This document shows positions 1 through 8,989 of a stretch of DNA of 64,000 nt, piece by piece; position 1 is the first letter of the stretch, and every line of letters begins with the position of its first letter. A model generated the notes under the pieces. That model saw only the letters and a program-made list of their open reading frames with translations, made no database searches and was not told where the DNA came from. The DNA is taken from assembly GCF_029392675.1 (NCBI RefSeq), contig NZ_CP113941.1:360001-424000 (forward strand). Reading direction: 5' to 3'. Source of the stretch: Lactobacillus sp. ESL0684 (GTDB lineage: Bacteria; Bacillota; Bacilli; Lactobacillales; Lactobacillaceae). The translations under genes and the position numbers were made by a program.

Positions 1-2
1 TG

Positions 3-152
3 TTCAATATCCCTTACCGATATTTGACGTATCCATTGCCAAAAATTAATTTAGCTGGTGATGCAGGAATATTTTTGTTATACGATACAATTTTACTTAT
101 GCTAAACTGGTGGTTAAACGATCATTATGTTGAAGCTAAGGCTGATAAATAA
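3..152 (+). CDS. C-terminal end of an unidentified membrane protein (partial)
   Basis: An open frame runs from the window edge to a TAA at 150-152. It encodes the last 49 residues of a protein whose start lies outside the window. The visible part has one hydrophobic stretch (AGIFLLYDTILLMLNWW) followed by a short charged tail ending EAKADK, so it is probably the last membrane segment and cytoplasmic tail of an integral membrane protein. A terminator follows directly, which supports a real gene end. The family cannot be recognised from this fragment. Confidence 0.55.
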   Translation, partial: FNIPYRYLTYPLPKINLAGDAGIFLLYDTILLMLNWWLNDHYVEAKADK

Positions 153-160
153 CTTGTCTG

Positions 161-193
161 AGCCGTTCCTTATCAAAAAGGAGCGGCTTTTTT
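161..193 (+). terminator. Intrinsic terminator after the partial membrane gene
   Basis: An 11-bp stem (AGCCGTTCCTT with AAGGAGCGGCT, one G-U pair) closes a short loop and is followed by a run of seven T. It begins 8 bp after the stop codon of the partial gene. Confidence 0.8.
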
Positions 194-301
194 ATCGCCA
201 TAATATAGCTAAAAAGCATAGGTAAGCATTTATTATAGGTATTAGACAAAAAAGCGCTCCACTTGTAAGATTAACTCAATCAATCATAAAGGAGGAAAAA
301 T

Positions 302-1141
302 ATGAAGCGAATCAAATTAAACAATGGTGTCTCTATGCCGCAGTTAGGCTTTGGCACTTTTCAAATTAATGACTTAATAGAATGTGAGGCTTGTGTGCTA
401 TCCGCGTTAAAAACTGGTTACCGAATGATCGATACTGCTGCCAATTATGGGAATGAAAGTGCCGTTGGCAAGGCGATTAAGCGTAGTTCAATTCCGCGTA
501 ATGAGCTTTTTATTTCATCTAAGGTTTGGCTAACTAAAGATGGTTATCAAGAAACACTTGCAGCTTTTGAGCAAACATTAAAAAATCTGCAAACAGATTA
601 TTTGGATCTTTACTTAATTCATATGCCTTATGGTGATTATCAAGGCAGTTGGCGGGCAATGAGCGAATTGTACCAAGCTGGCAAAATTAGAGCGATTGGT
701 GTATGTAACTTTTTGCCAGATCGACTGGTTGATTTGATTTTAACTAGTGGGGTTATTCCAGCAGTGAATCAGATTGAATTGCATCCGTTTTGTCAGCAGC
801 AAGATTTACGACAATTAATGGCTAAGTATCAGATTACGCCTATGGCTTGGGCCCCATTTGCGGAAGGTCAGAATCATTTATTTACCAATCCGATTTTAGT
901 TAAGATTGGTGCTAAATATGGTAAAAGCGCCGCTCAAGTAGTCTTGAAATGGCTTGAACAGAGTGAGATTTCAGCTATTCCTAAGTCGGTGCATTTAGAA
1001 CGTATGCAAGAAAACTTTGCACTAGCAGACTTTAATCTGACTGAGGAAGATTTGGCGGCAATAACAGCGCTTGATAGTAAGCAGCCAGTAATTTTACAAG
1101 TTGATAGTGCCAAAGAAGCCTACCGCTTGCATGAACTTTAG
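302..1141 (+). CDS. Aldo/keto reductase, 2,5-diketo-D-gluconate reductase type
   Basis: This 279-residue protein is a soluble NAD(P)H-dependent carbonyl reductase of the aldo/keto reductase superfamily. The catalytic tetrad is visible: D44, Y49 (in DTAANYGNE), K74 (SSKVW) and H107 (YLIHMP). The C-terminal part has the IPKSVHLERMQENFALADF cofactor-binding block usual in this family. Length is normal. Start is supported by GGAGG 6-7 bp upstream of the ATG. It stands alone between a terminator and the convergent LysR gene. Physiological substrate cannot be read; small aldehydes or keto-sugars are usual in lactobacilli. Confidence 0.9.
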   Translation: MKRIKLNNGVSMPQLGFGTFQINDLIECEACVLSALKTGYRMIDTAANYGNESAVGKAIKRSSIPRNELFISSKVWLTKDGYQETLAAFEQTLKNLQTDYLDLYLIHMPYGDYQGSWRAMSELYQAGKIRAIGVCNFLPDRLVDLILTSGVIPAVNQIELHPFCQQQDLRQLMAKYQITPMAWAPFAEGQNHLFTNPILVKIGAKYGKSAAQVVLKWLEQSEISAIPKSVHLERMQENFALADFNLTEEDLAAITALDSKQPVILQVDSAKEAYRLHEL

Positions 1142-1152
1142 ACTTAGCAAGA

Positions 1153-2031
1153 CTAGCTGACTGGTAAGAGCAGTTTGAGTTCAGTTAAGAACTTTTGCAC
1201 GGCTGGAGAAAGAGTCAGTGCTTTAGACCAGATTAGACAAACTTGAGCGGTTTGGCGAGGAACTAAGGGAATGAAGACTAGATCGGTATCAACTGTATTA
1301 ATAATGCCATCTAAACAGATTGCTGAGCCGACTCTAGCTTGGGCAAGTAGTGAAGCATTATATAGTAGGTTATAGGTGGCAACCACATTAAGTTTTTTGA
1401 AGCTACTACCAAGCCATTGATTGATGACCTCTAAACTGCTTTGTTGTTGCGGAACAATCATTCGCTGATTATGTAGGTCATCAACGTTAATTCCAGTTTG
1501 GTTGGCTAACGGATTATCTTTACGAGTTAAAACTCCCCAAGCGGTACTTCCTGGTAATACTAAAAAATTATAATCAGTTTTATTTATGGGTTCTACGGTA
1601 ACTCCAAAGTCGAAAATACCATTTTGCATTTTTTCGTGGACTTCTCGGGCATCACAACTGTGCAGATTAACCGTAATTTTGGGAGCAGAATGCGTTAAAT
1701 TAGCGATTGTTTGAGCAATTGTACTCATCATGGGAATCTCGGCACAACCAAGAAAGACGCTACCACTAATTTCGTGTTCTTTATTGATGTTGGCGCTGGT
1801 CTTGTCGGCTAAGGCAATTAATTGTCTGGCTTGATTGGCTAGGTATTCGCCGGCGCTAGTTAACTTAATGCCGCGATGATTGCGCTCGAATAAGCTAACG
1901 CCTAATTCGCTTTCTAGTTCATGAATTTGCCGTGAAATTGTCGGCTGAGAAATATGTAATTTATTGGCTGCATGGGAAATGCTTTGTTCGTTCACAATGG
2001 TTAAAAAATACCGTAAAACTCTTAATTCCAT
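1153..2031 (-). CDS. LysR-family transcriptional regulator
   Basis: A 292-residue LysR-type regulator. The N-terminal winged helix-turn-helix covers about residues 1-60, with the recognition helix at SQPTISRQIHELE and the typical wing LFERNHRGIKLTSAG. The rest is a substrate-binding domain (about 90-290). I place the start at 2031 (MELRVLRYF), which aligns with the usual family start and has AGGAG 9 bp upstream; an in-frame ATG 14 codons earlier lacks such a site. It is divergent from the DUF3737-patB operon with a gap of only 76 bp, so it probably controls that operon. The inducer is unknown. Confidence 0.88.
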   Translation of the reverse strand: MELRVLRYFLTIVNEQSISHAANKLHISQPTISRQIHELESELGVSLFERNHRGIKLTSAGEYLANQARQLIALADKTSANINKEHEISGSVFLGCAEIPMMSTIAQTIANLTHSAPKITVNLHSCDAREVHEKMQNGIFDFGVTVEPINKTDYNFLVLPGSTAWGVLTRKDNPLANQTGINVDDLHNQRMIVPQQQSSLEVINQWLGSSFKKLNVVATYNLLYNASLLAQARVGSAICLDGIINTVDTDLVFIPLVPRQTAQVCLIWSKALTLSPAVQKFLTELKLLLPVS

Positions 2032-2107
2032 CAAACTTGCTCCTATTATGTTTGCATTAGTGGTACTAATCATAACATTTTTAAGTTAAAAAATAAGAAG
2101 GTAAAAA

Positions 2108-2953
2108 ATGAAAAACTATCAGGATGAATATTATGAAGGTGAACGACCACTCTTTGGACTAACAGATGCCCAAATTAGCAATACTACTTTTGGACCCGGA
2201 GAATCTCCCTTAAAGGAAGGCAGAAATTTGCAACTGACCGGAGATATTTTTAAGTGGAAATATCCGTTATGGTATTGCGATCAGGTTGAAGTTAAAAATA
2301 CGCTTTGGGAAACGATGGCTCGCTCAGGTGTTTGGTACACTAATCATCTTAAAGTAACAGATTCTGTCTTGCAAGCTCCGAAAAATTTTCGGCGTTGCCA
2401 AGACCTTAAGTTAACCAACGTAACTTTAGCAGATGCAGAAGAAACCTGTTGGGATTGTCAGAGAGTGACTTTAGAAAATGTGCAAGCTACTGGCGATTAT
2501 TTTGGGATGAACAGTAAACAAATTAAGGCCAATAATTTAAGAGTAGTTGGTAATTATGCTTTTGATGGAGCAAGTGACGTAGAGATTCACGATTCAGTTT
2601 TGATAACTAAAGATGCATTTTGGAATTGTCAAAACGTCACGATATCAGATTCAGTGATTAATGGCGAATATTTGGGGTGGAATACTAAAAATCTCACGCT
2701 GATTAACTGTACTATCGAAAGTGATCAGGGTCTGTGCTATGTTGAAAAGTTAACTATGAGAAATTGTCGTTTATTGCAAACAACTTTGTCATTTGAATAT
2801 TCAACTGAGATCGATGCAGAGATAGCTTCGGAAATTACTAGTGTCAAAAATCCCATTAGTGGCGTAATTAAAGCAGAAAAAATTGGTACGCTCATTATGG
2901 ATGATACCAAAATTGATCCTAGCAAGACTAAGATTATTACCCAGAAAGATTGA
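2108..2953 (+). CDS. DUF3737 family protein
   Basis: A 281-residue soluble protein of the DUF3737 family, common in lactobacilli and of unknown function. It is built of repeated short strands with recurring N/D-x-x-V/L-x-N/D patterns (for example VEVKNTLWET, LKLTNVTLAD, VTLENVQATG, VTISDSVING, LTLINCTIES), as expected for a right-handed parallel beta-helix. W, C and Y residues recur at the turns. No signal peptide is seen. An AGAAGG site precedes the ATG. It is the first gene of a tight operon with a PatB-type lyase, so a carbohydrate- or amino-acid-related role is possible but not shown. Confidence 0.82.
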   Translation: MKNYQDEYYEGERPLFGLTDAQISNTTFGPGESPLKEGRNLQLTGDIFKWKYPLWYCDQVEVKNTLWETMARSGVWYTNHLKVTDSVLQAPKNFRRCQDLKLTNVTLADAEETCWDCQRVTLENVQATGDYFGMNSKQIKANNLRVVGNYAFDGASDVEIHDSVLITKDAFWNCQNVTISDSVINGEYLGWNTKNLTLINCTIESDQGLCYVEKLTMRNCRLLQTTLSFEYSTEIDAEIASEITSVKNPISGVIKAEKIGTLIMDDTKIDPSKTKIITQKD

Positions 2954-2962
2954 GTGCAAACT

Positions 2963-4144
2963 ATGGAATATGATTTTACTACCATTATTCCGCGTAGACA
3001 GACTAACTCTGTTAAGTGGAATGTTGATGAAAATGAATTACCGATGTCTTTAGCAGACATGGACTTTGCTGTAGCTCCAGAAATAGTTACGGCGATGAAA
3101 GAAAAACTAGACTTGGGTGTTTTTGGATATGAAACTGTCCCTGATACATATTATGAGGCACTCATTAATTGGTTCCAAGGGCAGCATCATACTAAGTTAG
3201 AGAAATACTGGTTAATGTTTGTCAATGGTGTTATTCCGGCTTTATCATCAATTGTTCGCAGTGTCACTAATGTTGGCGACAATATTTTGGTGCAAGCGCC
3301 GGTTTATGATATTTTTTATCATTCAATTGAAAATAATGGTCGTCATACTTTAACTAGCGATTTAGTTTATCAAAATTATCATTATGAAATTGATTGGACG
3401 GATTTAGCGGCTAAATTGTCGCAGCCACTAACAACCATGATGATTTTGTGTAATCCACATAATCCAGTGGGCAAAACTTGGACTAAGGCTGAGCTTGAGC
3501 GACTGGTTAAGTTATGCACGAAATATCATGTAAAGTTAGTTAGTGATGAAATTCATGGCGATTTAGTCTGGGGGCAAGAGGAATATATACCGCTAGCTGC
3601 ATTGGCAAATTTGGCAGATAAAGAAGTTGTTAGCTTAACTTCGCCAAGTAAGGCTTTTAACGTGGCAGCACTACACGCGGCAACAGTGATTATTCCTAAT
3701 GAAAATTTGCGTAATCAGATTAGTCGCGGGTTGAATAATGACGAACTAACTGAACCTAACCTGCTGGCGATTCCTGGTAGTATTGCGGCTTATACTAAGG
3801 CTGACGAATGGCTCAATGGCTTGAAAAAGCAGCTGACGGCTAATTATTATTTAGCAGAGAAGTTTATCATGGCAAATATCCCAGAGGTCAAAATAACATC
3901 TGGGCAAGCTACCTACTTAATGTGGCTCGATGTGTCGGCTTATACCAATGATTCACAAGTTTTAGCAGACTTTATTCGTAGGAAAACCGGTCTGGTTTTA
4001 GCAGCTGGTGCTGTTTATCGAGGTAATGGTTCAAACTTTTTGCGGCTGAATTTTGCTTGTCCAAGTCAAATGTTGCTGGATAGTTTACAGCGCTTGCAAG
4101 TAAGTTTAACAGAGTTTAAGAAAGAGAAAAATTATGGCAATTAA
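2963..4144 (+). CDS. patB: PLP-dependent C-S lyase / aminotransferase, MalY/PatB type
   Basis: This 393-residue fold-type I pyridoxal-phosphate enzyme resembles MalY/PatB, which cleaves cystathionine and related S-conjugates to a thiol, pyruvate and ammonia. The PLP lysine is K230 in SPSKAFNVAALH. The CNPHNPVGKTWT and SDEIHGDLVW blocks are the usual PLP-binding segments. Family members begin with MxYDFTTxIxRR, which matches the ATG at 2963; a GTG at 2954, next to the stop of the preceding gene, is less likely. The end overlaps the next gene by 11 bp, so translation is probably coupled. A cystathionine beta-lyase role is likely; regulatory roles known for MalY are not excluded. Confidence 0.85.
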   Translation: MEYDFTTIIPRRQTNSVKWNVDENELPMSLADMDFAVAPEIVTAMKEKLDLGVFGYETVPDTYYEALINWFQGQHHTKLEKYWLMFVNGVIPALSSIVRSVTNVGDNILVQAPVYDIFYHSIENNGRHTLTSDLVYQNYHYEIDWTDLAAKLSQPLTTMMILCNPHNPVGKTWTKAELERLVKLCTKYHVKLVSDEIHGDLVWGQEEYIPLAALANLADKEVVSLTSPSKAFNVAALHAATVIIPNENLRNQISRGLNNDELTEPNLLAIPGSIAAYTKADEWLNGLKKQLTANYYLAEKFIMANIPEVKITSGQATYLMWLDVSAYTNDSQVLADFIRRKTGLVLAAGAVYRGNGSNFLRLNFACPSQMLLDSLQRLQVSLTEFKKEKNYGN

Positions 4145-4880
4145 AGATAAAGTAGTAGTTATTACAGGGGCTTCTTCAGGAATTGGCGCGGCAACAGCAC
4201 GCTTATTAGCCCAAAAGGGTGCCAAATTAGTTTTAGGTGCTAGACGAACTGATAAATTAGCAACCTTAGCTAGCGAAATTACGGATGCGGGTGGCCAAGC
4301 GATTTATCAAGTAACAGATGTCACCAATAAGGAAGATAATCTTAACTTGGTTGCTGCAGCTAAAGCAGCTTTTGGTCAAGTTGATGTGATATTTCTAAAT
4401 GCCGGTTTAATGCCAAATTCGCCGTTGTCTGCGCTAAAAACTACTGAATGGGATCGTATTATTGACGTCAATCTTAAAGGAGTGCTAAATGGAATCGCAG
4501 CAGTCTTACCAGAATTTACTAAGCAAAAATCTGGCCATATTATTGCGACTTCTTCAGTAGCTGGTCTAAAAGCCTACACCAATGGTGCGGTATATGGCGC
4601 AACTAAATGGGGGCTAAAAGATTTGATGGAAGTTTTGCGAATGGAATCAGCACAGGAAGGTACCAATATTCGAACGGCGACAATTTATCCAGCGGCAATT
4701 AAGACTGAATTACTGGAGCAGATTACAGATGAAGCAACGGCTCGTGATATGGGGCAGACATACGACCAATATCAAATTAGTCCTGATCGCGTAGCTAATG
4801 TGGTAGCTTTTGCCATTGATCAGCCTGCAGATACTAATGTCAGTGAATTTACTATTGGACCAACTAAGCAGCCTTGGTAA
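4134..4880 (+). CDS. Short-chain dehydrogenase/reductase (SDR)
   Basis: A 248-residue classical SDR oxidoreductase. The nucleotide-binding TGASSGIG motif lies at 11-18, NAG at 89-91, the catalytic serine at about 140 and the YGATK active-site motif at 154-158. Residues GARRTD after the second strand suggest NADP(H) preference. Its start overlaps the patB end by 11 bp. The substrate is not evident; the family reduces small aldehydes, ketones or 3-hydroxy acids. It is followed by a second flavin-type reductase gene, so the operon may handle reactive carbonyls or quinones. Confidence 0.9.
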   Translation: MAIKDKVVVITGASSGIGAATARLLAQKGAKLVLGARRTDKLATLASEITDAGGQAIYQVTDVTNKEDNLNLVAAAKAAFGQVDVIFLNAGLMPNSPLSALKTTEWDRIIDVNLKGVLNGIAAVLPEFTKQKSGHIIATSSVAGLKAYTNGAVYGATKWGLKDLMEVLRMESAQEGTNIRTATIYPAAIKTELLEQITDEATARDMGQTYDQYQISPDRVANVVAFAIDQPADTNVSEFTIGPTKQPW

Positions 4881-4895
4881 TCAGGAGTAGAAATA

Positions 4896-5435
4896 ATGAA
4901 TGTTTTAGTATTAACTTTTCACCCAAATTTAGCTCTTTCAAAAGTAAACCGACATTTATTTGATCAGGTCAAGCAAAGCAAGCTCCCTAATTTGCGGATT
5001 TATGATGAGTATCGTCTTTATCCAGATGAAAAGATTGTTGTTCAGCAAGAACAAGTAGCATTAGCTTGGGCTGATCGGATTGTTTTACAATTTCCATTTT
5101 ATTGGTATAGTTGTCCACCGTTACTGAAAAAGTGGGAGGATCAAGTTTTAGAACATGGTTGGGCTTACGGTAGCGGTGGTAACAAGTTGCACGGTAAAGA
5201 ATTATTACTGGCAATTTCTGCGGGAGCACCCAAAAGCAAGTATCAACATGATGGAGAGTTCGGAGTAACACTGCCGGAACTATTATTGCCATTTCGTAGT
5301 ACTAGCAACTTAATTGGTACTAAATTTTTGTCTCCATTTATTGTTTATAATGCGATGGCAATCAGTGATACTGATTTGCAAGCAGCTGGAAAGGCTTATT
5401 GTCAATATTTGTCTGCACTTGGATTAGATAAATGA
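4896..5435 (+). CDS. Flavodoxin-like NAD(P)H (quinone) oxidoreductase, MdaB/KefF type
   Basis: A 179-residue cytoplasmic flavoprotein of the NAD(P)H dehydrogenase (quinone) family. Visible family marks are the N-terminal strand VLVLTFHP with the FMN phosphate loop, the ADRIVLQFPFYWYSCPPLLKKWEDQVL block that stacks on the flavin, and the WAYGSGGNKLHGKELLLAISAGAP block. It would transfer two electrons from NAD(P)H to quinones or nitro compounds. GGAG lies 8 bp before the start. The stop overlaps the next start (ATGA). Confidence 0.88.
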   Translation: MNVLVLTFHPNLALSKVNRHLFDQVKQSKLPNLRIYDEYRLYPDEKIVVQQEQVALAWADRIVLQFPFYWYSCPPLLKKWEDQVLEHGWAYGSGGNKLHGKELLLAISAGAPKSKYQHDGEFGVTLPELLLPFRSTSNLIGTKFLSPFIVYNAMAISDTDLQAAGKAYCQYLSALGLDK

Positions 5436-6331
5436 CTCGTCGGCGAAAAATATTAATTAGCAGCGGATTGCTAATTTTATTGCTGGTTTTTGGTGGACTT
5501 TGTTGGTATAAAGCGAAGCTACCTGTTGAGAACCAGACTTATGTGTTGCAAGGCGATCGATTCACTAGTGTAGGTAAAATTGCTAATCGTGCTAAGTCAA
5601 CACCAACAATTTATCTGCATGGTTGGGGTGCTAGTGGACGCTCAACTGCTGGGATGATTGCCTATGCCGTAAAACATGACCATGCACGTAAGGTTTTGAC
5701 TGTTACCGTGCAAAAAAATGGCAAGATTCATTTACAAGGAAACTGGCCTAAGACGGTTAAGCGACCAATAATTCAGGTAGTCATGCAGGACAATAAAAAT
5801 AGTGATTATTTTACTACTAGTAATTGGATTTATCATTTAATGTTGCTACTAAAGCAGAAGTATCACATTAAGCAATATAATACTGTCGCGCATTCGATGG
5901 GAAATCTAACGCTAGCGTATTATCAGGAACGATATGGTGCTAAGCAAAGTCTGCCTAAGCTAGTAAAACAAGTAAATCTTGGTGGACACTTTGCTGGGAT
6001 TATTGGGATAGATGATCAAGTCAATCATAATTACTTGCAAAAAAACGGGTGTCCCAGATATCTTAACGATACCTATCGCTATTTATTACGCCATCGTGAA
6101 AATTTCCCTACTGATGTGCAAGTGTTAAATATTTATGGTAACAAGCAAGATGGCACTAATTCTGATGGTTCAGTCAGTGTCGTGTCGGCGCGTTCGCTGC
6201 GATATCTCTTGCATGGAAAAACTCGCAAGTATGAGGAAGTAGAGATTAAGGGCGCAGACGGTCAGCATAGTAAGTTGCATGAAAATCCACATGTCAATCG
6301 GCGAATTGGTTGGTTTTTATGGCCAAAATGA
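5432..6331 (+). CDS. Membrane-anchored alpha/beta hydrolase, DUF915 family
   Basis: This 299-residue protein has an N-terminal signal anchor (about residues 7-24) and an alpha/beta hydrolase domain of the DUF915 type, expected to face outside. The oxyanion region is YLHGWGASG (61-69), the nucleophile elbow is AHSMGN with S155, and likely D245 and H283 complete the triad. The family is widespread in lactobacilli with unknown substrate, possibly lipid or ester. It overlaps the preceding reductase by 4 bp (ATGA) and a terminator follows at once, so it is the last gene of the operon started at 2108. Confidence 0.85.
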   Translation: MTRRRKILISSGLLILLLVFGGLCWYKAKLPVENQTYVLQGDRFTSVGKIANRAKSTPTIYLHGWGASGRSTAGMIAYAVKHDHARKVLTVTVQKNGKIHLQGNWPKTVKRPIIQVVMQDNKNSDYFTTSNWIYHLMLLLKQKYHIKQYNTVAHSMGNLTLAYYQERYGAKQSLPKLVKQVNLGGHFAGIIGIDDQVNHNYLQKNGCPRYLNDTYRYLLRHRENFPTDVQVLNIYGNKQDGTNSDGSVSVVSARSLRYLLHGKTRKYEEVEIKGADGQHSKLHENPHVNRRIGWFLWPK

Positions 6332-6332
6332 A

Positions 6333-6364
6333 AAGCGAGAGTGCCTAGGGTACTCCCGCTTTTT
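6333..6364 (+). terminator. Intrinsic terminator of the DUF3737-DUF915 operon
   Basis: A 12-bp stem (AGCGAGAGTGCC with GGTACTCCCGCT, two G-U pairs) with a very short loop is followed by T5. It starts 2 bp after the DUF915 stop codon. Confidence 0.82.
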
Positions 6365-6526
6365 GATGTGAGAAATATTTTATTTCCTTAATTGTTATAT
6401 TATTTATAGGGCCAAGTTGCAAGTCGTATTTATGACTTTTTGCAAAACAATAAAATTGCTCTGCATATATTAAGCTGTTATGCTGAAGCTAAATAATACT
6501 GTATCTTTAGTTTAGGAGGCTCTATG

Positions 6527-6952
6527 ATGAAGAAAAAATGGTTGATTTTAGCAATTTTACCAGCTTTAGTATTGACTTTTACCAGTATAGGTTCGCTAGA
6601 AGATGTTCAAGCAGTCCCGGCACAAAGTTCACATTATTGGTGGAAGCCTAGGAAGATGATTACTACTAAAAAGCAAAGCTTATGGAAAATTAATGGTAGC
6701 GAGCCGCGTTATGAACAGCGATTAGTTCAAAAAAAGAACTTGAAAAAAGGTTCGATTGTAACTGTAGAGGCTCCGGCTAATTGGCCATGGGCATTTATTG
6801 GTAATATTCCTGGCATTGGTCAAGCGACTGAAGGACGTTATTTTTGGGTTAATAATAATGATTCAAATAAATGGTTAGCTAAGTATAATCAGAAAAATCT
6901 CAAAAAATACCATAAAAAAACTACTCATAAAAAAGTTGCAAAAAGTCATTAA
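6527..6952 (+). CDS. Small secreted cationic protein of unknown function
   Basis: This 141-residue protein has a clear signal peptide (MKKKW, then a hydrophobic core to about residue 22, cleavage probably after VQA near residue 30). The mature part is short and very basic, rich in K, H and W, and ends in a lysine/histidine tail (KKTTHKKVAKSH). A TKKQSLWKINGSEPRYEQ block followed by KGSIVTVEAPANWPWAFI could form an SH3-like beta domain. AGGAGG lies 7 bp before the ATG at 6527 and 4 bp before an alternative ATG at 6524. It is a single-gene unit with its own terminator. Binding to the anionic wall is an inference from charge. Confidence 0.7.
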   Translation: MKKKWLILAILPALVLTFTSIGSLEDVQAVPAQSSHYWWKPRKMITTKKQSLWKINGSEPRYEQRLVQKKNLKKGSIVTVEAPANWPWAFIGNIPGIGQATEGRYFWVNNNDSNKWLAKYNQKNLKKYHKKTTHKKVAKSH

Positions 6953-6987
6953 TGATTACAAGTGCAATAGTTTAATTAGTCTTATAC

Positions 6988-7016
6988 AAAAGCCATGCTT
7001 TAGAAACATGGCTTTT
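6988..7016 (+). terminator. Intrinsic terminator of the secreted-protein gene
   Basis: AAAGCCATG pairs with CATGGCTTT around a 9-base loop, followed by T5. It lies between two convergent genes and may act for both strands. Confidence 0.85.
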
Positions 7017-7024
7017 TGTTTACC

Positions 7025-8830
7025 TTATTTAAAATCGTGCTGAACAATCTCTGTAAATTCATCTAAACGTTTAGCAAAAGTTGTAAAGGCATCTTCAAGA
7101 TAATCTGGCTTAGTCATATCAACTCCTGCATGCTGCATAATATCAGTTGGAGCAGCACTAGAACCGGCTTTAAGAAAATCTAGGTAGGCAGCGCGATCTT
7201 GATCAGTTCCATGGACCACCTTGTTGGCTAATGCGGTAGCTGCTGCAAAGCCAGTAGCGTACTGATAAACGTAAAAGTCATAATAAAAGTGCGGTATGCG
7301 GCTCCATTCTTTGGCGATTTCACCACCCGGTGCGACGCTATCGCCATAATAATGTTGATTCAATTGTCCATAAAACTTGTCTAATTTATCTGCAGTTAAT
7401 GGGTTGCCATTGGCATCTTGTTCATGAATATATTGTTCAAATTCAGCAAACTCAGTTTGTCTAAATAGCGTTCCTTTGAATGAATCGAGATAATAATTTA
7501 AGACAAAGGCACGGGTTTTGGGATCTGTGACGTGATCGAGCAAATATTCGGTTAGGATATTTTCATTAGTGGTTGAGGCAATCTCAGCAACAAAGATAGG
7601 ATAGTCACCGTAGACATAAGGCTGGTTTTTGCGGGTATACATGCTGTGGACAGAATGGCCGGTTTCGTGGACAAGAGTGTAGAGAGAATCGATATTGTCA
7701 GTCCAGTTAAGCAATTCGTAGGCATCAGTGTCATACGAACCACCCGAGTATGCACCTGTAACTTTATTTTGCGACTCAACTACATCAATTACGCGATTAT
7801 CAAAAATATAATCAACTTGTTTAAGATAGTCCTGTCCAAGTGGAGCCAGGGCTTTTTTGGCTGCTGTTTTTGCTTGAGTAAAAGTATAAGACAGCGCAGG
7901 TTTACCAGTCAAAGGTACATACATGTCCCACATTTGTAAATCTTTAAGCCCTAAGATTTGTTTGCGTAAGGCAACGTAACTGTGCAGTAAGTCCAAGTGG
8001 TTATTAACCTCTTGAATTAGGGTGTCGTATACGATAGTCGGCACGCCATTTTCATCTAGAGCTGCGTCACGAGCACTGTCGTAATGGTGAACTTGAGCAG
8101 TAAAATTGTGTGCTTTAACTACACCGCTTAGCGTTGAGGCGAGTGAATTTTCAAACTGACCATAAGTGGCATACATTGTTTCAAAAGCGCCGCGTCTAAC
8201 TTGCCGATCTTGAGACTGAATTAAAGTATCATAAAGGCCATCAGATAATTGCACCATTTCGCCGTTCTCATTTTGAACGTAGCCATATTCTAAATCTGAA
8301 TTAGTCAAGACGTTAAAAGTATTTTCAGAGACACCCATCGCATCACCGGTATCTGCGATTAACTTTTCCTCGTTTGCAGACAAGGTGTGCGGCCGCAGAC
8401 GGGTAATTTGCTCTAGCCAATGGTCAAGCTGTTTTAATTTAGGTTCACTAGTTTTAAAATTAGTGAGTGTATCTGCCGGCAGCGCTAAGATAGCAGGTTT
8501 AATGAAGGCAGTAGCGGCTTCAAATTGGCTAATTAGAGTTTGGCTTTGGGCGACATAACCTAAATAATGAGCATTACTCGTATCAATATCGCTGGACATT
8601 GAAGCATAGACATAGAGCTTTTCTAATCTACGTTCAACAGTTAAAATTTTACTTAAGCTGGTAAATAAATTGGTAGCAGTTTTGGTAAATTCTGCCTGTA
8701 AACTAGTTAAAGTTTGTATTTCCTGTTTAACTATTGTATATTCATCTTCCCAGTCTTGGTCGGACTTGAAGACGCGGGTTAAATCCCACTTTAAGTTATC
8801 TTCAACTTGATCTCTTGTTGGAATGGTCAT
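7025..8830 (-). CDS. pepF: Oligoendopeptidase F (M3 metallopeptidase)
   Basis: A 601-residue cytoplasmic zinc endopeptidase of family M3B that cleaves oligopeptides of roughly 7-17 residues after import. The zinc site is HETGH (H388, E389, H392) with the third ligand E416 in FVAEIAST. The C-terminal GGEIAKEWSRIPHFYYDFYVYQYATGF block is diagnostic for PepF. Length matches the lactococcal and lactobacillar enzymes. An AAGGAG site precedes the ATG on the minus strand. It is a single-gene unit facing the LCP gene across a 159-bp divergent region. Confidence 0.96.
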   Translation of the reverse strand: MTIPTRDQVEDNLKWDLTRVFKSDQDWEDEYTIVKQEIQTLTSLQAEFTKTATNLFTSLSKILTVERRLEKLYVYASMSSDIDTSNAHYLGYVAQSQTLISQFEAATAFIKPAILALPADTLTNFKTSEPKLKQLDHWLEQITRLRPHTLSANEEKLIADTGDAMGVSENTFNVLTNSDLEYGYVQNENGEMVQLSDGLYDTLIQSQDRQVRRGAFETMYATYGQFENSLASTLSGVVKAHNFTAQVHHYDSARDAALDENGVPTIVYDTLIQEVNNHLDLLHSYVALRKQILGLKDLQMWDMYVPLTGKPALSYTFTQAKTAAKKALAPLGQDYLKQVDYIFDNRVIDVVESQNKVTGAYSGGSYDTDAYELLNWTDNIDSLYTLVHETGHSVHSMYTRKNQPYVYGDYPIFVAEIASTTNENILTEYLLDHVTDPKTRAFVLNYYLDSFKGTLFRQTEFAEFEQYIHEQDANGNPLTADKLDKFYGQLNQHYYGDSVAPGGEIAKEWSRIPHFYYDFYVYQYATGFAAATALANKVVHGTDQDRAAYLDFLKAGSSAAPTDIMQHAGVDMTKPDYLEDAFTTFAKRLDEFTEIVQHDFK

Positions 8831-8989
8831 TAAAAATTCTCCTTATTAAATATTTACTTAATGTTAGCCATTATTTGCTTAAATGGTTAAAAAATAAGAT
8901 ATTATTAATTATATTCAGTAATATTTTAGTTTAAGTTCAAACATGTTACAAATATCATTGGATAATTGTGGAAGGAAATAGAAAAAGGA

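Noticed and set aside
7646-7939. Plus-strand frame within pepF
   Set aside because: Shadow frame of pepF on the other strand, without a ribosome binding site or family features.
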